Position numbers and translations under genes: made by a program
Part shown: piece after piece, positions 59,143-64,000 of the stretch
Position numbering within the stretch: position 1 is the stretch's first letter
How the letters are laid out: every line of letters begins with the position of its first letter
From: Flavobacterium sp. SLB02
Lineage (GTDB): Bacteria > Bacteroidota > Bacteroidia > Flavobacteriales > Flavobacteriaceae
Direction: 5' to 3'
Assembly: GCF_009664855.1 (NCBI RefSeq)
Contig: NZ_CP045928.1
Coordinates: 5,496,565-5,560,564 of the forward strand
Length of the DNA stretch: 64,000 nt
The notes under the pieces: generated by a model
Seen by the model: the letters and a program-made list of their open reading frames with translations, nothing else
What the model was told of the DNA's origin: nothing
The model's database searches: none

Positions 59143-59207
59143 TGTCATCCTGAGCGAAGTCGAAGGCTTGTTTTGTATAAAGGGCTTTGACTTCACTCAG
59201 CCTGACA
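59143..59207. repeat. Palindromic element TGTCATCCTGAGCGAAGTC...GACTTCACTCAGCCTGACA
   Basis: The 19-bp arms (59143-59161 with 59189-59207) have three mismatches and a 27-base loop. It lies just beyond the cvpA stop codon and may serve as its transcript end. Confidence 0.7.
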
Positions 59208-59213
59208 ATTCGA

Positions 59214-59780
59214 TTATTCTTTTTCAGTAGCTTCAGTAGACTTCTCTTCAGAATTTTTAGCATGTTCTTCTTTAAAAGTATCATACCATTTTTCGATAGA
59301 AGGATAAACGAAAGCCGCTACTTTTTTTACCGGATTATAAAAATAATATTTATCAAGAGTTTCTTTTTTGGCAAACGTTTCATTGAAGTTTATTTTTTCA
59401 AAAAGGGCAATAAAAATACTCATAATCAGGATCGTTTTCAAAATTCTGAAAAAACCTCCACCCAATTTATTCGCCCATCCAAGGAAAGCAAAATCAGCAA
59501 TTCCGGTAAGGATTTTTGCCAGGAAGTAAACACCAATAACCACAAGAATAAACGTCAGGATAAAAGCCGTAACCTGTATCGTGTTCGGATTCCATGAAAC
59601 GTGTTTCATGATCAGTTCCTTCATAAACGAAGAGAATTTAATCGCAATATAAATTCCCAACAACAAAGAAATAAAAGAAGCCACTTCTACAAAAAGCCCG
59701 TTCTTGATTCCTTTATATAAACTAAAAGCCAAAAGAGCGCCAACAATAATATCAAAAAAACTCATGTTTTCTGTTTTCAT
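59214..59780 (-). CDS. cvpA: CvpA family membrane protein
   Basis: The 188-residue protein matches the CvpA (colicin V production) family: four membrane segments (IIVGALLAFSLYKGIKNGLF; VASFISLLLGIYIAI; VTAFILTFILVVIGVYFLA; FFRILKTILIMSIFIALF), the family hallmark GxxxGF-like LGGGFFRI, and a hydrophilic C-terminal tail rich in Glu and Lys. It sits in the cytoplasmic membrane. The exact role is unclear; in E. coli it is needed for colicin V release and bears on envelope stability. It starts at the ATG at 59780 or at the ATG six codons inside (MSFFDIIV). A TATATTTG promoter box lies 13 bases upstream. Confidence 0.88.
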   Translation of the reverse strand: MKTENMSFFDIIVGALLAFSLYKGIKNGLFVEVASFISLLLGIYIAIKFSSFMKELIMKHVSWNPNTIQVTAFILTFILVVIGVYFLAKILTGIADFAFLGWANKLGGGFFRILKTILIMSIFIALFEKINFNETFAKKETLDKYYFYNPVKKVAAFVYPSIEKWYDTFKEEHAKNSEEKSTEATEKE

Positions 59781-59792
59781 TTAATTAAGGCG

Positions 59793-59800
59793 CAAATATA
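59793..59800 (-). promoter_or_regulatory. -7 box of cvpA
   Basis: TATATTTG on the minus strand matches TAnnTTTG, 13 bases before the first ATG. Confidence 0.6.
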
Positions 59801-59890
59801 AAAGAATTATCTGCTTCTTTAAGGTTCAGAGGCTCAAAGATGCAAAGGTTCAAAGGCTTTAGCTTTGATGATTGTTATTGTTTAAAAGTG

Positions 59891-59965
59891 GCTATGTAAG
59901 AAAAACTATTTTTTTTAGTACAGACTTTTTTTATAAAATTTAAATCTATGTTTCTTTGTGTTTAA
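59891..59965 (-). repeat. Truncated relative of the 140-bp palindromic element
   Basis: It reads gctatgtaagaaaaact...atctatgtttctttgtgttt, matching half of the element at 43652-43791 with one terminal repeat (one mismatch) and a decayed interior. The rest of the gap 59781-60189 holds an AAGGTTCAAAG-type repeat (59820-59850), an 'atccgcgttaatccgc' stretch near 59989 and a 'tagattttagatt'-type repeat before 60180. Confidence 0.6.
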
Positions 59966-60083
59966 TAAGCAGCGCACGACAAAAAAAAATCCGCGTTAAT
60001 CCGCTTAACCCTTTAAATCCGTGGCCCATTTATTAATAATGTATGAGGAATCTTTAATTTTAGGTCTTTGGATTTGAACTTCC

Positions 60084-60091
60084 TATCTTTG
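60084..60091 (+). promoter_or_regulatory. -7 box upstream of the 118-residue hypothetical gene
   Basis: TATCTTTG matches TAnnTTTG, about 98 bases before the ATG. Confidence 0.5.
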
Positions 60092-60189
60092 CGATAATAA
60101 TTTTAGAGTTCAGATTGTAGATTTTAGATTTAAAAAATCTTTAATCATAATTCAATCTAAAATCTAATATCTAAAATCCACAAATAAAA

Positions 60190-60546
60190 ATGTCCAGAGA
60201 TACACAACTAAAAGAGCGATGGGAAAAGCTCGTCGATATACTATCTAATCAGTTTTCGCAAGGCGAAGACTTAGATTTAGATGCCATAATTTACCTCATT
60301 GGAGTTCAGGAACTCGGAAAAGTACACCGCGAATTCAAAAAAGACGAAAAATTAAACCTAATGCACATCGCCATTTGCCGATTATTAGAACCTTACGGGT
60401 TTTATGAATTCGATTTTTTTGATGCAGAAGGATGGCCACATTACAAAGTAAAAGAAGAATTACCGGCACTAAAAGCAGGAGAGCAATCGGTTTTGATGAA
60501 AGAAGCCATTGTGAATTATTTTTTAGAAAGAGAACTTATTGAATAG
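60190..60546 (+). CDS. Conserved hypothetical cytoplasmic protein (118 residues)
   Basis: I recognise it only as a small conserved type of protein in Flavobacteriia, with no assigned function. The 118 residues are acidic and soluble, without signal peptide, membrane segment or cysteine pairs. Segments such as DLDAIIYLIGVQELGKVHREF and HIAICRLLEPYGFYEF suggest an alpha-helical fold. A promoter box lies about 98 bases upstream, and a strong hairpin follows, between this gene and the zinc-ribbon gene. Confidence 0.7.
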   Translation: MSRDTQLKERWEKLVDILSNQFSQGEDLDLDAIIYLIGVQELGKVHREFKKDEKLNLMHIAICRLLEPYGFYEFDFFDAEGWPHYKVKEELPALKAGEQSVLMKEAIVNYFLERELIE

Positions 60547-60565
60547 TTTTTTAGTTTTCAGTTTA

Positions 60566-60616
60566 CAGTCGCAGTTTTCAGTGCCAAACTGCGACTTCGA
60601 CTGAAAACTGCGACTG
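60566..60616. repeat. 17-bp perfect inverted repeat between two hypothetical genes
   Basis: Arms cagtcgcagttttcagt (60566-60582) and actgaaaactgcgactg (60600-60616) are perfectly complementary around a 17-base loop that contains another partial copy (aactgcgact). It fills most of the 84-base gap. Likely a dispersed palindromic element; it may end transcription of the upstream gene. Confidence 0.75.
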
Positions 60617-60630
60617 AAAACCAGAAAGAA

Positions 60631-61158
60631 ATGTGTAGATATGCAATGGTTTCTTATAAACCACATTATGCTTGTTTTAATTGCCGAAAGACATTTAAAA
60701 GAAGATTGATGAATGACATACAAAGAGGCGAAAAATCAGTTCAGGAAGCAAAGTGTCCGGAATGTGGCGAATTAATGGCGAGTATGGGACTTGATTTTGA
60801 ATCGCCAAAAAAAGACGATCTCAAAAAATGGGAACATATCAAAAGCCTCTATTCAGTTGGTATTGCATTTCATTCCTGTGGTTGCAGCGGGCCGGGTTAT
60901 ATTCCTAATTCTAAAGAAAAGCTAATCGAATATTTTGAAGATTTAAAACAAAAATACTTTAAAAATATGGAGTTTTGGCGTTCCAGAACAGAACCAACGA
61001 ACAATACCGAGCGGGATAAAGAATGGAATAAAAACTGGGCTCAATTGAGTAATATAGCATCAAAACACCGAAAAGAAATTATTACCAACCAGGAAGGAAT
61101 GAGTTTTTGGCTTGAAAAAGTGAAACAAATAGAACATAAAATTAGTCTCATAAAATAG
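60631..61158 (+). CDS. Zinc-ribbon protein of unknown function (175 residues)
   Basis: I do not recognise a named family. The N-terminal ~50 residues form a probable zinc ribbon with C15-x2-C18 (ACFNCRKTF) and C42-x2-C45 (AKCPECGEL). A further cysteine/histidine cluster is HSCGCSGPGYIP near residue 80. The C-terminal half is helical and highly charged (EKLIEYFEDLKQKYFKNMEFW). It is cytoplasmic by prediction. The start, ATG TGT AGA TAT (MCRYAMVSYKPHYAC), seems natural because the Lys/Arg-rich ribbon begins soon after. It may bind nucleic acid, as many zinc ribbons do, but nothing here proves it. Confidence 0.7.
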   Translation: MCRYAMVSYKPHYACFNCRKTFKRRLMNDIQRGEKSVQEAKCPECGELMASMGLDFESPKKDDLKKWEHIKSLYSVGIAFHSCGCSGPGYIPNSKEKLIEYFEDLKQKYFKNMEFWRSRTEPTNNTERDKEWNKNWAQLSNIASKHRKEIITNQEGMSFWLEKVKQIEHKISLIK

Positions 61159-61217
61159 ATTCTCGAATTTGAAAAGGAAACTTTGAATTTTAGACATCAT
61201 ACTTAGAACAAAATCCT

Positions 61218-61225
61218 TAAATTTG
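61218..61225 (+). promoter_or_regulatory. -7 box of pheS
   Basis: TAAATTTG matches TAnnTTTG and ends 19 bases before the pheS ATG. Confidence 0.65.
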
Positions 61226-61244
61226 CACCTTCAAAGTAAGATCG

Positions 61245-62264
61245 ATGATAGACAAGATAAAACAACATATAGAGGAAGCGAAAGCCTTTAATGATAAAAA
61301 TAAAGAATCGTTAGAGCAGTTCCGTATTAAATATTTAGGTAGTAAAGGGTTGTTGAAAGAACTTTTTTCAGAGTTCAAAAATATTCCAAACGATCAGAAA
61401 AAAGATTTCGGACAAGTTATCAATACTTTAAAAGCTGTAGCTGAAGAAAAAGTTCGCGTTATTCAGGAAGAACTAGAAAGCAAACAGGAAGTAAAAGGAA
61501 TGTTTGGCGATTTAACTCGTGCTGCAGAACCGGTAATTATTGGTTCTCGTCACCCTATTTCGATCGTTAAAAATCAAATTATAGATATTTTTGCCAACAT
61601 TGGTTTCAACGTTTCCGAAGGTCCGGAAATCGAAGACGACTGGCATAATTTTACCGCTTTGAACTTGCCAGAATACCATCCGGCACGTGATATGCAGGAT
61701 ACATTTTTCATTCAGACAAATCCTGATGTGTTGTTGCGTACGCATACATCATCTGTTCAGGTGCGTTATATGGAAAATCACAAACCGCCAATTCGTACTA
61801 TTTCTCCGGGACGTGTTTTCCGTAACGAAGCAATTTCGTCACGTTCGCACTGTATCTTCCATCAGGTAGAAGGATTGTACATTGACAAAGACGTTTCTTT
61901 TGCCGATTTGAAACAGACTTTACTTTATTTCACTAAAGAAATGTTCGGAAAATCGAAGATTCGTTTACGTCCGTCATACTTTCCGTTTACAGAACCAAGT
62001 GCCGAAATTGATATCTATTGGGGTTTAAAAACCGAAACGGATTACCGTATCACAAAAGGAACAGGTTGGTTAGAAATTGGAGGTTGCGGAATGGTAGATC
62101 CAAACGTTCTTAAAAATTGCGACATCAATCCGGACGAATTCAACGGTTTTGCTTTCGGAATGGGAGTAGAGCGTATTGCAATGTTGTTGTACCAAATTGG
62201 TGATATTCGTATGTTCTACGAAAACGATGTTCGTTTCTTAGAGCAATTCAAAGCCAATATTTAA
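61245..62264 (+). CDS. pheS: Phenylalanyl-tRNA synthetase alpha subunit
   Basis: It is the catalytic subunit of the alpha2beta2 enzyme that charges tRNA-Phe. The 339-residue protein has an N-terminal coiled coil (about 1-85; IKYLGSKGLLKELF) and a class II catalytic core: GFNVSEGPEIEDDWHNFTALN, HPARDMQDTFF, LRTHTSSVQVRYM, motif 2 (RVFRNEAISSRSHCIFHQVEGL) and motif 3 (GFAFGMGVERIAMLLY). Length is standard. The beta subunit gene is not adjacent, which is usual in Bacteroidota. It has its own promoter box. Confidence 0.98.
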   Translation: MIDKIKQHIEEAKAFNDKNKESLEQFRIKYLGSKGLLKELFSEFKNIPNDQKKDFGQVINTLKAVAEEKVRVIQEELESKQEVKGMFGDLTRAAEPVIIGSRHPISIVKNQIIDIFANIGFNVSEGPEIEDDWHNFTALNLPEYHPARDMQDTFFIQTNPDVLLRTHTSSVQVRYMENHKPPIRTISPGRVFRNEAISSRSHCIFHQVEGLYIDKDVSFADLKQTLLYFTKEMFGKSKIRLRPSYFPFTEPSAEIDIYWGLKTETDYRITKGTGWLEIGGCGMVDPNVLKNCDINPDEFNGFAFGMGVERIAMLLYQIGDIRMFYENDVRFLEQFKANI

Positions 62265-62328
62265 CTTTAGAAATTAGATTGTAGATTTTAGATTAATTTT
62301 TGAAAGATATAGTTCTCATTAATACAAT

Positions 62329-62366
62329 AAACCTTTGTTGAAGTTTAGACTTTGACAAAGGTTTTA
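62329..62366 (+). terminator. Possible terminator after pheS
   Basis: A 10-bp stem (aaacctttgt / acaaaggttt) with a 16-base loop and a short T-rich tail, 64 bases past the pheS stop codon and just before the next ATG. It could equally act as a leader hairpin. Confidence 0.45.
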
Positions 62367-62379
62367 AAATTTAATAAAA

Positions 62380-62787
62380 ATGAAAGCAGATATAACAATC
62401 CCAGAAGTAGAAAACGTATTCATTGCCGCTGTTCAGGAATGGAGCGATGATTTTATGGAAAAAGTGTGGTACGCTTATCTAGTAAACGACAGTGACTTTA
62501 ATCTTGATAGTGTAATGGTAGTTTCAAAAGCATTTGGAACTATCGATGGCGAAATGAAAAAAACATCTGTTCTTCGTCACGCTTTTGTAGAAGTTCCTGC
62601 AGTTTCGGTAGTAAAAATCGAAATGGTCGAAAAGAGCTTGTTGGTTTTAAACAACGAATTCATGGTGACTTTCTTCATTGACAATAAACTGTACGACAAG
62701 AAATTCATTTTCAAATCAAACATAATCAATGAGAACGATACAGAAGAAGTGCCGATTTTGTTTGTTGAAGGGGTGATGGTGAAGTAG
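62380..62787 (+). CDS. Conserved hypothetical protein (135 residues)
   Basis: I do not assign a function. The 135-residue soluble protein has no signal peptide or membrane segment. It is rich in beta-strand-like, hydrophobic/acidic alternation (VWYAYLVNDSDFNLDSVMVVS, HAFVEVPAVSVVKIEMVEKSL), suggesting a compact beta-rich fold. Proteins of this size and style are found singly in Flavobacteriia. It lies 115 bases after pheS and ends before a bidirectional terminator. Co-transcription with pheS is possible if the upstream hairpin is not a terminator. Confidence 0.75.
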   Translation: MKADITIPEVENVFIAAVQEWSDDFMEKVWYAYLVNDSDFNLDSVMVVSKAFGTIDGEMKKTSVLRHAFVEVPAVSVVKIEMVEKSLLVLNNEFMVTFFIDNKLYDKKFIFKSNIINENDTEEVPILFVEGVMVK

Positions 62788-62839
62788 AGAGAATAGAGTA
62801 GAGAATATAGAGAATAGACTTTAGAAAAATAGATAAATG

Positions 62840-62881
62840 AAAAGAGTCAAGACAAAATTTAATTAGTCTTGACTCTTTTTT
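62840..62881. terminator. Bidirectional terminator between the hypothetical gene and the cytochrome peroxidase
   Basis: A 14-bp stem (aaaagagtcaagac / gtcttgactctttt) with a 12-base loop and T run, between convergent genes. It is flanked by a 'tctattctctatattc' repeat pair that also occurs near 25074. Confidence 0.85.
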
Positions 62882-62938
62882 ATTCTCAAAGTATAGAAAT
62901 CTATTCTCTATATTCTTTACTCTATCTTCTCAAAAAAA

Positions 62939-64000
62939 CTATTGCGGTAACTCAGGTGGTCTCATTTTATAAGCACCCGTAGACAAACTACCTATAAAAG
63001 CTTCCAAGGCATTTAATTCTGATTGATTCAGTTTTAATTTTTGAATCAGTCTGGAAGTTGTAGGGAATAATGTATCGTTTGCTTGGCTTTCCTTTCTTTT
63101 AGGTTGAGGCATTCCCGCATTATACATGTTTAGAACGCCGCGTAAATTAGGGAATAAACCATTGTGCATATAAGGGGCATTTTGAGCAACTCCTCTTAAA
63201 GATTGCGTTTTAAATTCGCCAACATTTTCTTTTTTCCCAGTCACATTATATCTTCCTAAATCCTCATATTCTCTTCCGTAATACGTTAGACCAATATTAT
63301 GGAATTTATTATCAGAGAAATTGGCCGTATTATGACAATTTATGCAACGTGCTTTGGTACGGAATAAATGCAAACCTTCGACTTCTTTATTGCTCAGTTG
63401 AGTTGAATCACCCGCCACAAATTTGTCGAATCTGCTTTTTGGACTTATTAAGGTTCTTTCGAAAGTAGCAATGGCTTTTAGAATTTCGGTCTGAGTGAGT
63501 TTTTCTTTTCCAAAAGCCTTTTGAAAATAAGGTTTGTAGCCTTTTATCTTATTCAGTCTCTTTGTCGCTAAATCGATATGAAAATTCATCTCTTTGGTAT
63601 CTTTTATAGGAAAGCTTGCCTGGTCTTCGAGCGTTGCTGCTCTGCCATCCCAGAAGAAAACTTTCGCATAAGCGATATTCATCAAACTCGGAGAATTTCT
63701 AATGCCTTGCAATCTTCCTTCTCCGTAAGAAACCCTTCTGGCATCGCCCCAATTCAGTTCAGGATCATGGCAATTGGCACAGGAAATTTGTCCCGATTTT
63801 GATAATCTCGGATCAAAAAAAAGGACTTTACCTAATGCTGCTTTTTCTTCGGTATATTTATTGTCTTCAGGGAATTCAGGTTGGCCCAGAGTTCCTATAT
63901 CTTCAAAACCCTGCGCGTAAACAAGCGAATCAACTTCAGGTTTTGGCCATTTTTGATAATCACCGCTGCTGTATAATCTCTTTAATTGAGCAATAGAAAG
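62939..64000 (-). CDS. Di-haem cytochrome c peroxidase (MauG/CcpA family), 5' end outside window
   Basis: The frame stays open beyond the TTG at 63712 to the right window edge, so the gene is incomplete at its start. The visible ~353 residues hold two haem-binding CxxCH motifs (SCANCHDP in the first half, RCINCHNT in the second). They also hold the family segments ALGKVLFFDPRLS, RNSPSLMNIAY and MHNGLFPNLRGVLNMYN. These periplasmic enzymes reduce hydrogen peroxide with electrons from cytochromes or related donors. Variants such as MauG oxidise other substrates, so the electron donor and true role stay open. The signal peptide must lie outside the window. A T8 run (63815-63822) sits inside the coding frame. 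Confidence 0.92.
   Translation of the reverse strand, partial: LSIAQLKRLYSSGDYQKWPKPEVDSLVYAQGFEDIGTLGQPEFPEDNKYTEEKAALGKVLFFDPRLSKSGQISCANCHDPELNWGDARRVSYGEGRLQGIRNSPSLMNIAYAKVFFWDGRAATLEDQASFPIKDTKEMNFHIDLATKRLNKIKGYKPYFQKAFGKEKLTQTEILKAIATFERTLISPKSRFDKFVAGDSTQLSNKEVEGLHLFRTKARCINCHNTANFSDNKFHNIGLTYYGREYEDLGRYNVTGKKENVGEFKTQSLRGVAQNAPYMHNGLFPNLRGVLNMYNAGMPQPKRKESQANDTLFPTTSRLIQKLKLNQSELNALEAFIGSLSTGAYKMRPPELPQ

Noticed and set aside
59187..59597. 136-residue plus-strand ORF antisense to cvpA
   Set aside because: It is a shadow frame: Phe/Ser/Arg-rich, with no promoter, while the opposite strand encodes a clear CvpA protein.

Overview
The window is AT-rich chromosomal DNA from a member of the Bacteroidota, most likely Flavobacterium or a close relative. 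The evidence is: TAnnTTTG-type -7 promoter boxes in front of many genes, secreted proteins with type IX secretion (T9SS) C-terminal sorting domains, SusC/SusD pairs, and lipoproteins of Bacteroidota type. Protein relationships and family names come from recognising sequences by eye; no search was run.

Left part (1-13.5 kb): the tail of one T9SS-exported protein and a complete 1619-residue paralogue with glycine-rich, Fn3-like and Ig-like repeats. After these come a cupin/JmjC-like protein, biotin synthase (bioB), a small membrane protein, riboflavin kinase/FAD synthetase (ribF), a T9SS-exported metzincin protease with a P-domain, and a comF gene broken by two in-frame stop codons. Middle-left (13.5-27 kb): glyS; a LytTR response regulator with Glu at the phosphorylation position; a small exported peptide; a TPR-containing sensor kinase directly abutting its response regulator; thiL; a PfkB-type kinase; two DinB-fold proteins beside a WYL regulator; an outer-membrane barrel; and lepA.

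The core (27-58.7 kb) is a carbohydrate utilisation locus that reads as a xyloglucan utilisation locus fused to xylose catabolism. Two tandem Nudix-like regulators with eroded Nudix boxes diverge from xylB-xylA, SusC, SusD, a surface glycan-binding lipoprotein, GH2, GH31 (alpha-xylosidase type), GH97, GH3, GH39, GH3, GH5 (BACON plus endo-glucanase), a CE20-like acetylesterase and GH95 (alpha-L-fucosidase). The inferred pathway is: GH5 cuts the backbone outside the cell; SGBP, SusD and SusC bind and import the pieces; CE20, GH95, GH2, GH31 and GH3 remove acetyl, fucose, galactose, xylose and glucose; XylA and XylB send xylose to the pentose phosphate pathway. An imperfect operator-like inverted repeat before xylB recurs before an orphan double-glycine-leader peptide gene on the other side of the regulators. 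This suggests that one regulator controls both sugar use and a secreted peptide.

Right part (58.7-64 kb): a cluster of palindromic repeats, cvpA, two conserved hypothetical genes (one zinc-ribbon), pheS, another conserved hypothetical gene, and a di-haem cytochrome c peroxidase cut by the window edge. The intergenic spaces hold many palindromic elements. These include a 136-140 bp element present twice in opposite orientation, flanking the GH97-GH3-GH39-GH3 block. I saw no tRNA, rRNA, CRISPR array, transposase or prophage gene.
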